Assembly: GCA_021613375.1 (NCBI GenBank)
Contig: CM038704.1
Coordinates: forward strand, 4,629,405-4,693,404
Source of the DNA: Megaleporinus macrocephalus
Lineage: Eukaryota; Chordata; Actinopteri; Characiformes; Anostomidae
DNA length: 64,000 bases
Direction of reading: 5' to 3'
Part shown: positions 46,475 to 56,843 of the stretch, in pieces
Numbering within the stretch: position 1 is the first letter of the stretch
Layout: every line of letters starts with the position of its first letter
Program-made: the position numbers and the translations under genes
Notes under the pieces: model-generated
What the model was told of the DNA's origin: nothing
Database searches by the model: none
Seen by the model: only the letters and a program-made list of their open reading frames with translations

Positions 46475-47100
46475 TCTTCTCCTGGCAACCACCAAACCCA
46501 AACACGTCCATCGGATTTCCAGACGGAGAAGCGTGATTGATCACTCTAAAGAACACGTCTACACTGCTCTAGAGTCCAGTGGCGGCGTACTTTACTCCAC
46601 TGTAAACAGCACTCCGATACTTTGCTCTGTTCTTGGTGATGTAAGGCTTGGATGCAGCTGCTCGGCCATGGAGACCCATTCCATGAAGCTCTCTACACTC
46701 TGTTATTGAGCTGATCTGATAACCACATGAAGTTTGGAGGTCTGTAGTGATTGACTCTGTAGAAAGTTGGTGACCTCTGTGCACTATGCTCCTCAGCATC
46801 CGCTGACCCGCTCTGTCATTGTACATGTTCTACCACTTGGTGTCTGAGTTGCTGTCGTTCTCAATCACTTCCACTTTGTTATAACACCACTGACAGACCA
46901 CTGTGGAATATTTAGTAGTGAGGAAACTTCACCACTGGACTTGTTACACAGGTGGCGTCCTATCACGGTACCACGCTGGAGTTCACTGAGCTCCTGAGAG
47001 AGACCCACTCTTTCACTAATGTGTGTAGAAGCAGTCTGCAGGACTAGGTGCTTGGCTATATGCTCCTGTGGCCACGGAAGTGATTGGAACACCTGTATTC
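46475..47100 (-). mobile_element. Tc1-like transposon, copy 2 (fragment)
   Basis: Homology to copies 1 and 3 begins at TCTCCTGGCAACCACCAAAC and ends at GTGATTGGAACACCTG. Both termini are missing. Same orientation as the other copies. Confidence 0.9.
46569..47092 (-). pseudogene. Tc1-like transposase pseudogene (N-terminal half)
   Basis: Two minus-strand segments. At 46865-47092, GLSQELSELQRGTVIG and NIPQWSVSGVITKWK represent the helix-turn-helix DNA-binding part. At 46569-46826, AGQRMLRSIVHRGHQL and GLHGRAAASKPYITK precede the catalytic domain. They are in different frames, and the C-terminal DDE portion is absent because the element is truncated. Confidence 0.88.
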
Positions 47101-47160
47101 AGTAATTCCTTAACTGCACAGGCATAAGGGAAAATATTGCAGATTGTGTTACACTGAAAA

Positions 47161-47186
47161 AAGGAAAAAAAAAAAAAAAAAAAAAA

Positions 47187-47240
<54 letters not shown>
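47161..47240. repeat. A run and (TA)n microsatellite
   Basis: About 23 A, then TATATACATATATATA repeats to 47239. It lies at the 3' side of the minus-strand LINE remnant that follows and may be its expanded tail. Confidence 0.9.
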
Positions 47241-47243
<3 letters not shown>

Positions 47244-47289
47244 CTTAATTAAGTGTTTACGTGTGTGTGTATGTAGTCTTTTGTGTATA

Positions 47290-47760
47290 TGTGGTCAGCT
47301 GGGAGCAATGCTGCTTGAGTCTTATGCATGGGGTGGGAGTCATTCTCCAGCATGGATGCCAGCTTGGCTAACATCCTCCTGTCTCCCACCACCTGCACTG
47401 GGTCTAAGGGGCTTTCCAGGACAGAGCTGGCCCTCCTTATGAGTTGGTCCAGTCTCTTCTTGTCTGCCGCCCCACCAGACCACTTCATAAAAGATGGCGG
47501 ATCCACCACTGAGTCAAAGAAGGTCCTCAGAACTGCTCCCTGCACTCCAAATATCCTCAGTCTCCTCAGTAGGTAGAGTCTGCTCTGACCTTTTCTGTAA
47601 ACTGACCAGTCCAGTTTGTTGTTTAGGTGATCACCCAGATACTTATAAGAGTCCACTTTCTGGATCTCCATACCCTGGATGTTCACTGATGGAGGGGGAT
47701 GCCTGCACCTGCGGAAATCCACCACCAGTTCTTTTACTTGTATCAGTCCCTGAAGCTTAA
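47290..47760 (-). pseudogene. LINE reverse-transcriptase C-terminal remnant
   Basis: On the minus strand, the 222-aa frame at 47249-47917 contains KELVVDFRRCRHPPPSVNI, GMEIQKVDSYKYLGDHLNNK, GQSRLYLLRRLRIFGVQGAV and SVLESPLDPVQVVGDRRML. These are the well-known C-terminal blocks of fish non-LTR retrotransposon reverse transcriptases (the piece following the catalytic fingers). A segment is missing between LDWS and VYRKGQSR, and the conserved FYGVVCWG block is replaced by a shifted reading. 5'-truncated and inactive. Confidence 0.88.
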
Positions 47761-48038
47761 TTCTGGGGTACAATGAGAAGGTAGAAAATAGCCATGTTAG
47801 AATGAATGGTGAGTCCAAAAAACAATAATAATACAAGGAGAAGTAGGACATGGGCTCTTTAACACCTGCAGTTTTAACATGACGCCTACGGTGTTCAAGT
47901 TCAGCCACACAAAGCAAACACTTTAAGTGTTAATCTCACGCTGTAAACAGTCCAGTGGGGCTTCTTTGTGTATTCAAATCAAAAGCTTCAAACATGACGC
48001 AGTGTTTTGTTTCTGCACAACAAGATCCTCACTGTTGA
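47761..48038. other. Unique intronic sequence
   Basis: Nothing recognised. Confidence 0.4.
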
Positions 48039-48270
48039 ATTAAAGGGCCCTTATCATGAAAACAACTCTTTCTTGCTTTGTGAGGATAAGTACTTTGTTG
48101 TAGTATGTAAACACTAACATTATTTGTACCATATTATTCCCAGTTTATATAATTTGTATAAAGAAACTAAATTACATAAACATCTGTGATGTCACAGGAA
48201 CTACCACATATAACACATATATTCAGGTAGTTAGTCTATAGTAGCTATAGACTCAGCTTGAGTGACCAAG
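48039..48270 (+). mobile_element. MITE-like element with TTAA-GGGCC end, forward copy
   Basis: Starts ATTAAAGGGCCCTTATCATG. Then, in order, CTTTCTTGCTTTGTGAGG, ATTATTCCCAGTTTATATA, TAAAGAAACTAAATTACATA and CTGTGATGTCACAGGAAC, the reverse complement order of 35360-35765. The right boundary is not clear. Confidence 0.55.
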
Positions 48271-48439
48271 GGGCTTCGCACAGGGCTGCAGCAACCCTTA
48301 ACTATCACTCAACCCCAAATATCATTCATTTGATTAACATCACTAATCAGCTGTTTCTGCCAATCTCATATTTAGCATGCATCTTCATTTTTGTCGATTT
48401 TGATTTTGTCATTTGTAATTTGAACTCGACAGTAGTCGT

Positions 48440-48615
48440 CTACATTGTGTGAAAGTTTCATGATGAATGGACCAATACAAGTGCTCCAAAGTGGCTTGGA
48501 AAAAATTCTGGTTCCATTGACTTCCATTGAAAGTAAAGTATGTTTTCGGTCTCTTCTGTAAAGTTGCCAATTTGGGGATACTTGTTTTTCATTGGACAGC
48601 GACGATATAATTTAC
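48440..48615 (+). repeat. Dispersed repeat family B, copy
   Basis: CATGATGAATGGACCAATAC, TCTGGTTCCATTGACTTCCA and TTCATTGGACAGCGACGATA match the copies at 35031 and 62175. Confidence 0.75.
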
Positions 48616-48739
48616 CACCTGCAGTAATGCAACTCCAGCAACACATAAACAAAAGATCTTCGGTCCAGCAAGACCGTCTTTCTTCATCAACACCGAAAAG
48701 CTTCAAACGTGACCCTGTTTGCGTCTGTGAATTGCAAAT

Positions 48740-49420
48740 GGGACGCCATTAAAACCATTAAAGAGCTTTTCATCTGCAGCTGCAGTAGACGCGTCCACAT
48801 CAAAACAAGGTGACGCTTCGCCTCTGAAAGGTTCTGGAATTAAACAGATTACACTCTCGCCTCTCCATCCCAGAGCCGAGCGGCCTTCCCGCGCTGAAGC
48901 ACCCATTTACACGTTCAGCCCCCGCTGGTTTTGTTCCATAGGAGCGCCGTTATACGCTCCTTATCATTGTTCACGACTTCTTAAGGAACATTGAGAGGTT
49001 GGGGAACTAAGTCCCCTTCACATAGACCCCCACTCGGGGCGGCCATCCGTGCAGACTGTCCACCTCCACGAATTACCTTCCCCAGAAGATCTGGAGTAGG
49101 ATTTGCTGGAGAGGAGAGCCAGGAGGCTTCAGTTTGGTGTTGTTTTCTGGTCAGTTGTCTGAATTAGTTCCGGAGGAAAGAAGGTAATTCCGGGTTTGGG
49201 TATTTTTGGAATGGCTTCGTGATGTTTGCCGCTGAATAAAACACAAAAAGGAGCCGGATAACTAGGAGAGCCATTAAAAGCATTGATGTGTGACTTATGC
49301 TGGGCAAAATACCTCCGCTCTCACTGAGGTACAGTGGATTGTGAGCGAGCACGTCTGTTCGGGGGGCCGTTATTGATTTCACCTTCATTTAATCAGTCTG
49401 TTGAATCCCATAAAACTATA
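48740..49420. other. GC-richer unique intronic island
   Basis: Non-repetitive, CpG-containing (CCCGCGCTGAAGCACCC; GGAGCGCCGTTATACGC). Short ORFs lack any domain. Candidate conserved non-coding element. Confidence 0.35.
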
Positions 49421-49741
49421 CTGCAGATGACGGGGAGTTTCGCTTTTTTCATGTTTTGCAGGCTGGAGTTGCTGTAGATCATGCCAAAGCTTCAGGCTCT
49501 TTCGCAACTTCGAAACTTGTTTTGTTCTCTCTCACAGCCGTGATTCAGTTAAAGTGCTTAAGAGTTGGGCCAAAGCTTTGGCACCACCAGTCTGTTTGTT
49601 GTACACCATATCGCCAAAAGTATTCACTGGTCCACCTTCACACGCATATGAACTTGAGTGACGTCCCCTTCTTAATCCATAGAGTTTAATAAGACGTCGA
49701 CCCAACCTTTCCAACTATAACAGCTTCAGCTCTTCTAGGAA

Positions 49742-50140
49742 TTCTAGGAACCACCAGGGCCCTCCCGTCACCTGGCACCAACTGGTTCTCCTCTCCATTG
49801 ATGCCATTTGCTCCATCCTTGACTGCACCACTGTATCATCCACCTGATGTAGCAACTGTACAGCTTTTAAAGCTTTTACCTTCAGACTCAGCTTTAGTTT
49901 ATAAACTGTAAATACTGTTCGACCAGAGGAGGATGGGTCTCCCCTTGTGAGTGTGGTACCTCCCAAGGTTTCTTCCTCCAGTTGAGGGAGTTTTTCCTTG
50001 CAACCGTTGCCTCTGGCTCACTCACAAGAGATAAACAGCTGTGATTTTATGTTTTTCATGCTTTTAAAATTCCTGTAAAGCTGCTTTGTGACAACATTGT
50101 TGTAAAAAGCGCTATACAAATAAACTTGACTTGACTTGAC
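49742..50140 (+). mobile_element. Retroposon nested in the Tc1-like element
   Basis: About 400 bp absent from copy 1. It contains GGTTTCTTCCTCCAGTTGAG, GTAAAGCTGCTTTGTGACAA and GCGCTATACAAATAAACTTG, then a (ACTTG)n tail: the standard 3' end of an abundant fish LINE/SINE group. The interrupted word CTAGGAA is present on both sides (49735-49741 and 50140-50146), a plausible 7-bp target-site duplication. It therefore inserted after the Tc1 copy. Confidence 0.85.
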
Positions 50141-51097
50141 TAGGAAGGCTCTCCACACGGTTTAGGAGAGTGTTTATGGGAATGTTTGACCAACAGTTCT
50201 TCCAAAAGCACATTAGTGAGGTCAGACACTGATGTTGGACGAGAAGGTCTGGCTCGCAGTCTCCTCTCTAATTCATCCCAAAGGTGTTCTATCAGGTTGA
50301 GGTCAGGACTCTGTGCAGGCCAGTCAAGTTCTTTCACACCAAACTCGCTCCTCCATGTCTTTATGGAGCTGCTTTGTGCACTGGTGGGCAGTCAGGTTGG
50401 AACAGGAAGGAGCCGTCCCCAAACTTTCCCCATAAAGTTGGGAGCATGAAATTGTCCAGAATTCCTTAAGGAACTAAGGGAACTAAGGGTCCGAGCCCAA
50501 CTCCTCAACAGCAACCCCACACCATAATCCTCCCTCCACCAAACTTTACACTCGGCACAATGCAGTCAGACAAGAACCGTTATCCTGGCAACTGTCAAAC
50601 CCAGACTCCTCCATCGGATTGCCAGACATAGAAGAGTGATTGGTCACTCCAGAGAACTCACTCTAGAGTCCAGTGGAGACCCATTCCATGAAGCTCTCTA
50701 CGCTCTGTTCTTGAGCTGATCTGAAGGCCACATGAAGTTTGGAGGTCTGTAGTGACTGACTCTGTAGAAAGTTGGTGAGCTCTGTGCACTATGCTCCTCA
50801 GCATCCGCTGACCCGCTCTGTCATTGTACGTGTTCTACCACTTGGTGTCTGAGTTGCTGTCGTTCTCAATCACTTCCACTTTGTTAGAACACCACTGACA
50901 GTCCACTGTGGAATATTTAGTAGTGAGGAAACTTCACCACTGGACTTGTTGTACAGGTGGCATCCTATCACGGTACCTCGCTGGAGTTCACTGAGCTCCT
51001 GAGAGAGACCCATTCTTTCACTAATGTGTGTATAAGCAGTCTGCAGGACTAGGTACTTGGTTTCATACACCTGTGGCCATGGAAGTGATAGGAACAC
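50140..51097 (-). pseudogene. Tc1-like transposase pseudogene (internally deleted)
   Basis: The minus strand carries the C-terminal catalytic motif LDWPAQSPDLNLIEHLWDEL (50140-50337) and the N-terminal helix-turn-helix segment LSQELSELQRGTVIGCHLYN through IPQWTVSGVLTKWK (50870-51097). The part with the central aspartate motif is removed by the deletion near 50675, and the middle is frameshifted. Inactive. Confidence 0.88.
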
Positions 51098-51147
51098 CTG
51101 AATTGAATGATTTGGATGGGTGAGTGAATACTTTTAGCAATATAGTG

Positions 51148-51379
51148 TATCTTACACATTATGATAAATCTAGTTATGGTATTTATTAAATACATGTAAA
51201 TCTGGAACTTTGTTTTTCAGACTAGTTCACAAGATATCAGCTACTTTATTGATGTTGTTGGATTTACTGTATGTTAGTATTAATCTATTCCATACCCGAA
51301 TGTTAGGACAAGCCATTCTGACCTATTTTAATAAATAACACACCATCTTGGGAGGCACTTTGTTAGTGTAGCATTTATT
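51148..51379. other. AT-rich intronic sequence
   Basis: Nothing recognised. Confidence 0.4.
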
Positions 51380-51715
51380 TTGGTAGTCTAACCTTCATCT
51401 AAGCTGCTTATCCTCTTGAGGTGGGTGTTGCAGGGGTTTGGTGAGGATACTGGATCCTATCCCAGTGGTTATTTGAGCAGAAGGCAGGAAACAGCCTGGA
51501 CAGGTTTCCAGTCTATTACAAGGCAAATGCACAGACATACACACAATCACACCTCGGGCAATTTAGCATCTCCATCTCATCTGGCTGCATGTCTTTGAAC
51601 TGTGGGAGGAAACCAGAGCACCTAGAGGAAACCCACACAGGAAGAAAATGCAAACTTCACTCATTAAGGAGCCTGGTCACCGGACTGGGGAATCGAACCT
51701 AAGTCCTTATTAGTC
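51380..51715 (-). mobile_element. tRNA-derived SINE, reverse orientation
   Basis: AAGCTGCTTATCCTCTTGAG, GGCTGCATGTCTTTGAACTG, TGGGAGGAAACCAGAGCACC and GGGGAATCGAACCTAAG are the reverse complement of the same SINE family as 12630-12955. The last phrase is the tRNA-like B box (GGTTCGATTCC on the minus strand), i.e. the SINE head. The tandem array that follows repeats this head. Confidence 0.85.
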
Positions 51716-52390
51716 TAATTTTGGCTGCAAGTGTATCTTAGTAAATGCTAAAGGATGCTGATCACCCTAGCGGGGAATCAAACCCAGATCCTTGTTAGTG
51801 TAACATGTTGGCAATAAATATGTCTTAGTAAGTGTTAAAGGACCCTGGTTACTCAACCAGGGAATCGAACCCAATATCTTTTTAGTGTAACATGTTGGCC
51901 ACAGGACTCTGTTCACCTGTTTAGGGAATCGAACCCAGGCCCTTATTAGTGTAACATGTTGGCTATAAATATGTCTTAGTAAGTGTTAAAGGACCCTGAT
52001 CAACCTACTGGGGAATCGAACCCAAACCCATAATAGTGTAACATGTTGGCTGTAAATGTTTTTTAGTAAGTGCTAAGGGATGCTGGTCACCTGATCAGGG
52101 AATTGAACCCAGACCCTTTTTAGTGTAAAATGCTGGCTATAAACATGTGTGAGTGAGTGCCAAAGAACTCTGGTCACCCTACTGGGGAATCAAACCCATA
52201 CCCTTGTTAGGGTCACAAGTTGTCTGTAAATGTATCTTAGTAAGTGCTAAGGGACCCTGGTCACCCAACCAGGGAATCAAACCCAATACCTTTTTAGTGA
52301 CATAGTAACATGTTGGCTGTAAGTGTATCTTAGTAAGTGATAAAAAACCCTTGTCACCTGGCTGGGGAATCGAACCCACAACCTCGTTGA
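51680..52390 (-). repeat. Minisatellite, about 88-bp unit, carrying tRNA-like B boxes
   Basis: Nine GGGAATCGAACCCA-type words (minus strand TGGGTTCGATTCCC) occur at roughly 51697, 51774, 51863, 51926, 52013, 52098, 52185, 52274 and 52365. Each is followed by TTATTAGTGTAACATGTTGG, then GTCTTAGTAAGTG, then GGACCCTGGTCACC. The unit reproduces the 3' half of a tRNA-like region next to the SINE at 51380. No complete tRNA cloverleaf is present, so these are not tRNA genes. Confidence 0.88.
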
Positions 52391-52881
52391 CATTTCTTTA
52401 GTTACTAGTTAGGTGAGTGTCTTCACTTTTGCACAGTAGATTTTAAGACTTTATTTGAAGTCTTCTTTATTAGCATGTTGTTTATTGGTATGTTGTCATC
52501 TTTTGGATCCATTGGACCCGAAGGTCAACCCCACTTTATCTGAAGTGTAACACTGGCACACTTGGTGTGAGTCCAAACTGTCCACAATGGTGGTGAATGG
52601 AACCAGACATCTACCTCTAAAATAAGTATGCCATCACATGGAGGGATACATGCAGGACATTATAAGGCAAAATAGTCCCAAAATACTTATTTTTTCAGAT
52701 TTACGACCATTTTGCCATCAACATGACATATTGTTGCTGTCCAAAGCAAAACATTGAATCTCCATTGGTTTTTGTTTTCTGAATCATTTGCATGTTCCTT
52801 ACATCGCATGAAAAATTCATGATAAATAGACCAAAACTACTTGGAATGAAATTATTTTGTATTAGATTACATTAAAATTAA

Positions 52882-52882
<1 letters not shown>
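52391..52882 (+). repeat. Dispersed repeat fragments (GGTGGTGAATGGAACCAGAC and family B)
   Basis: 52590-52620 and 52720-52870 carry phrases shared with 9210, 38496 and 35031 (GGTGGTGAATGGAACCAGAC, GAAAAATTCATGATAAATAG). Degraded copies; no ORF. Confidence 0.5.

Positions 52883-52959
<77 letters not shown>
52883..52959. repeat. (TA)n microsatellite
   Basis: About 77 bp of uninterrupted TA, directly after a family B copy. Confidence 0.95.
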
Positions 52960-52961
<2 letters not shown>

Positions 52962-53547
52962 GATCCTGATGTCTACAAAACACTGCTTTTACATTCGACT
53001 GTACGCAGAATCCCGTTCCCCCAAAAGCTCAGCAGCTACTTTTCTTCTGAGGGTATCAGGTGAGGAAACACAGAGAAGATTCTAAAAGGTTCATGTTTGT
53101 AGCCGTAGCGGTGGGACCGAGCGCCACTGCTTTAGAGGCTGTGGTTTTTGTTGTTGTTGTTTTTAGGGTGATAGATTTGGGTCATACGCTTTAACTGTCT
53201 CCACTGAGTTTGGTCCCTCAAACACATCAGAAACGAATACCAGGTTTTGTTGCATCATCAGCAGAACGTTGTTTGCATTCGTGAGAGTGCATTCCTGGGG
53301 CAGTGTCTGCTTTTACCCAGGAGACGATTCTCCGGGTGCAGTATTTTAGAGAGAACACCAGCTCAGTGTTCAGTCTGTGAAGCTTATTGACACACACAGC
53401 TGCAAATACACCAACCAGCCATAAGATTAAAACCACTTCCTAAGCCTGATGACCCTAAGTTGATAGTTTAAAGTCTTTATCTGATCAATAAGTATATTTT
53501 TACCAGTACGAACACCAGATATGATTAGAACTGATGTAAATAAAATG
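52960..53547. other. Intronic sequence
   Basis: Unique except for ACCAACCAGCCATAAGATTA (53410), a trace of the repeat at 13495, and GATTAGAACTGATGTAAATAA (53523), a trace of the 17771 repeat. No gene. Confidence 0.45.
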
Positions 53548-55733
53548 TTTTAGATACACTACCAGTCAAACGTTTTAGATCACTACCAGCCAAACGTTTT
53601 AGATACACTACCAACCAAACGTTTTAGTACACTACCAGTCAAACATTTTAGATACACTACCAGTAAAACATTTTAGATACACTACCAGTCAAACATTTTA
53701 GATACACTACCAGCCAAACATTTTAGATACACTACCAGTCAAACATTTTAGATACACTACCAGTCAAACGTTTTAGATACACTACCAGCCAAACATTTTA
53801 GATACACTACCAGCCAAACATTTTAGATACACTACCAGCCAAACATTTTAGATACACTACCAGTCAAACGTTTTAGATACACTACCAGTCAAACATTTTA
53901 GATACACTACCAGCCAAACGCTTTAGTACACTACCAACCAAACATTTTAGATACACTACCAGTCAAACGTTTTAGTACACTACCAGTCAAACATTTTAGA
54001 TACACTACCAGCCAAACATTTTAGATACACTACCAGCCAAACATTTTAGATACACTACCAGCCAAACATTTTAGATACACTACCAGCCAAACATTTTAGA
54101 TACACTACCAGCCAAACGCTTTAGTACACTACCAACCAAACATTTTAGATACACTACCAACCAAACATTTTAGATACACTACCAGCCAAACATTTTAGAT
54201 ACACTACCAGCCAAACATTTTAGATACACTACCAGCCAAACATTTTAGATACACTACCAGCCAAACATTTTAGATACACTACCAGCCAAACGCTTTAGTA
54301 CACTACCAACCAAACATTTTAGATACACTACCAGCCAAACGCTTTAGTACACTACCAACCAAACATTTTAGATACACTACCAGCCAAACGCTTTAGTACA
54401 CTACCAACCAAACATTTTAGATACACTACCAGCCAAACATTTTAGATACACTACCAGCCAAACGCTTTAGTACACTACCAACCAAACATTTTAGATACAC
54501 TACCAACCAAACATTTTAGATACACTACCAGCCAAACATTTTAGATACACTACCAGCCAAACGCTTTAGTACACTACCAACCAAACATTTTAGATACACT
54601 ACCAGCCAAACATTTTAGATACACTACCAGCCAAACGCTTTAGTACACTACCAACCAAACATTTTAGATACACTACCAACCAAACATTTTAGATACACTA
54701 CCAGCCAAACATTTTAGATACACTACCAGCCAAACGCTTTAGTACACTACCAACCAAACATTTTAGATACACTACCAGCCAAACATTTTAGATACACTAC
54801 CAGCCAAACGCTTTAGTACACTACCAGCCAAACGCTTTAGATACACTACCAGCCAAACGTTTTAGATACACTACCAGTCAAACGTTTTAGATACACTACC
54901 AGTCAAACGTTTTAGATACACTACCAACCAAACATTTTAGATACACTACCAGCCAAACATTTTAGATACACTACCAGCCAAACGCTTTAGATACACTACC
55001 AGTCAAACGTTTTAGATACACTACCAGCCAAACGTTTTAGATACACTACCAGCCAAACGTTTTAGATACACTACCAACCAAACGTTTTAGATACACTACC
55101 AGCCAAACGTTTTAGATACACTACCAGCCAAACGTTTTAGATACACTACCAACCAAACGTTTTAGATACACTACCAGCCAAACGTTTTAGATACACTACC
55201 AGCCAAACGTTTTAGATACACTACCAACCAAACGTTTTAGATACACTACCAGCCAAACGTTTTAGATTCACTACCAGCCAAACGTTTTAGATCACTACCA
55301 GTCAAACATTTTAGATACACTACCAGTCAAACGTTTTAGATACACTTCCAACCAAACATTTTAGTACACTACCAGTCAAACGTTTTAGATACACTACCAG
55401 CCAAACGTTTTAGATACACTACCAGTCAAACATTTTAGATCACTACCAGTCAAACGTTTTAGATACACTACCAGTCAAACGTTTTAGATACACTACCAGC
55501 CAAACGTTTTAGTACACTACCAGCCAAACATTTTAGATACACTGCCAGTCAAACGTTTTAGATACACTACCAGCCAAACGTTTTAGTACACTACCAGTCA
55601 AACGTTTTAGTACACTACCAGCCAAACATTTTAGATACACTACCAGTCAAACGTTTTAGTCCACTACCAGTCAAACGTTTCAGTACACTACCAGCCAAAC
55701 GTTTTAGTACACTACCAGCCAAACGTTTTAGAA
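53548..55733 (+). repeat. 2.2-kb minisatellite, 24/25-bp unit (family 1, array b)
   Basis: About 88 copies of the unit seen at 3803-7488, in the same orientation, 46 kb away. Here the AACATTTTAG variant and the CCAGCC/CCAACC forms dominate, while array a is mostly CCAGTC with AACGTTTTAG. Blocks such as CCAGCCAAACGCTTTAGTAC followed by ACTACCAACC recur many times in the middle, which shows local amplification after separation from array a. Confidence 0.95.
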
Positions 55734-55740
55734 CAATTCT

Positions 55741-55762
55741 AACATGTTTGGCTGCTAGTACA
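55741..55762 (-). repeat. Inverted single unit capping array b
   Basis: AACATGTTTGGCTGCTAGTA followed by CA is the reverse complement of a family 1 unit with about 17 of 22 positions matching. The array is therefore followed by one unit in opposite orientation, like the inverted terminal repeat of a transposon. Confidence 0.6.
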
Positions 55763-56340
55763 TATATATTGTATTACTGTAATCCAACTATAACAATGAC
55801 TATTATTGTTACATGTGTTGTTCACCTAATATAACAAGTGGGGCCAGACATACTTCAGCATGTTATAAAGAACATGAGATGATACTCTGTAAAGTTATGC
55901 ACTGACCACATCCGTCCACTTTAACTCGGCTCCTTAAACTTGGAGGCTTAGCCGGCAGGAGATTTGAGCTTTCTTAATAAACACGAGCTATGGGGGGTGA
56001 TGTAGCCCTCAGTCAGGCTAAAGGCTGTTTACCCTGTCTTTGTGCACACTGCAGCAAGACCCCAACTCCGACTGAGCAACAGCAAGTCTATTTATATATA
56101 GTACTGCTCTCAAATGAGCTCTGTTCTCTCTCTCCGTCTTCCACGCCGCCTCGTAACGCTGGAATAGATTGCTAATTTCATGCTGAGTACAGTTTCTGCA
56201 TGAGCACTAAGATGCCGCATCAATCTCCAAAGTTTATCTCCTCGTTCTCGCTTATTCTCAAGGTTAATCTTCCTCGTCTGCCCGTGTAAGGTGTCTCTCT
56301 GTATCCGAAAGCAGTGAATTATTCATGATTTTCACTCTCG
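55763..56340. other. GC-mixed unique sequence upstream of exon 56352
   Basis: 55900-56340 is non-repetitive and GC-richer. No ORF of note. Contains the approach to the splice acceptor, CACTCTCGTTCCTTTTCAG. Confidence 0.4.
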
Positions 56341-56351
56341 TTCCTTTTCAG
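56341..56351 (+). promoter_or_regulatory. 3' splice site of the second contactin exon
   Basis: TTCCTTTTCAG, a textbook acceptor; AG at 56350-56351. Confidence 0.9.
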
Positions 56352-56447
56352 ACTTGGAGAACTTCAAGACTCACCGGAGAAGCGCTGTGTCTGTGAGGGA
56401 AGGCCAGGGGGTGGTGCTTCTTTGTGGCCCGCCCCCTCATTCAGGAG
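56352..56447 (+). CDS. Contactin exon: linker and start of the second Ig domain
   Basis: This 96-bp exon begins with AC, which completes a TAC (Tyr) codon with the T left by the exon at 21792-21967. The join therefore reads TFA-Y-LENFKT. It encodes [19 protein letters not shown] and [12 protein letters not shown], with the B-strand disulphide Cys of Ig2 in LLCGPPP and the contactin-specific VSVREGQG motif. The donor GTCAGT (56448) leaves G as the first base of the next codon (Glu in known contactins). Phase is 1 at both ends. The protein bridges axonal membranes and binds partner receptors; these first Ig domains form part of the N-terminal ligand-binding horseshoe in the family. LENFKT favours CNTN3 or CNTN4 over CNTN5. 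No stop or frameshift. Confidence 0.95.
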
Positions 56448-56545
56448 GTCAGTACCTTTTACTGTCACTGTGGATGGCATGTGGTTATTGTGATTATATT
56501 AGGTCACTGTTTACAGATGTTGGACCACTTTCGTGCTGTCAAAGG
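56448..56545. other. Start of the downstream intron
   Basis: Follows GTCAGT; unique sequence, no feature. Confidence 0.6.
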
Positions 56546-56551
56546 TCATAT

Positions 56552-56609
<58 letters not shown>

Positions 56610-56843
56610 CTTTTATTTTCACTCGGTAATACATTGAGGTTAACCCTCATTTACAAAGCAGCTGAGCTTTTACAACTTAAAGGGACTGAAAATAAATTAA
56701 AATTAAATTAAGTATTTAATCAAGGAAGTTAAAATAAGAAACTTCATGAGTAAAGCAATAAGAATTAAATAATAACACTATTAGAAAAAAGGGAAAAAAA
56801 TATGAGAGTTAATTAAGAAGAAATAAATAAATTAAAATAAAAG

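Larger units (their letters stand above)
49604..51147 (-). mobile_element. Tc1-like DNA transposon, copy 3, both ends present, split by a retroposon
   Basis: Left end CACCATATCGCCAAAAGTAT after TA (49602-49603). Right end ACTTTTAGCAATATAGTG before TA (51148-51149). The ends are inverted complements. Homology to copy 1 is interrupted at 49742-50140 by an inserted retroposon, and an internal deletion joins CTAGAGTCCAGTGG to AGACCC near 50675, removing about 100 bp of transposase. Antisense to the host gene. Confidence 0.92.

Noticed and set aside
51680..52390. Cluster of tRNA genes on the minus strand
   Set aside because: Only the B-box/T-arm part is present in each unit; no acceptor stem, anticodon arm or full cloverleaf could be made.
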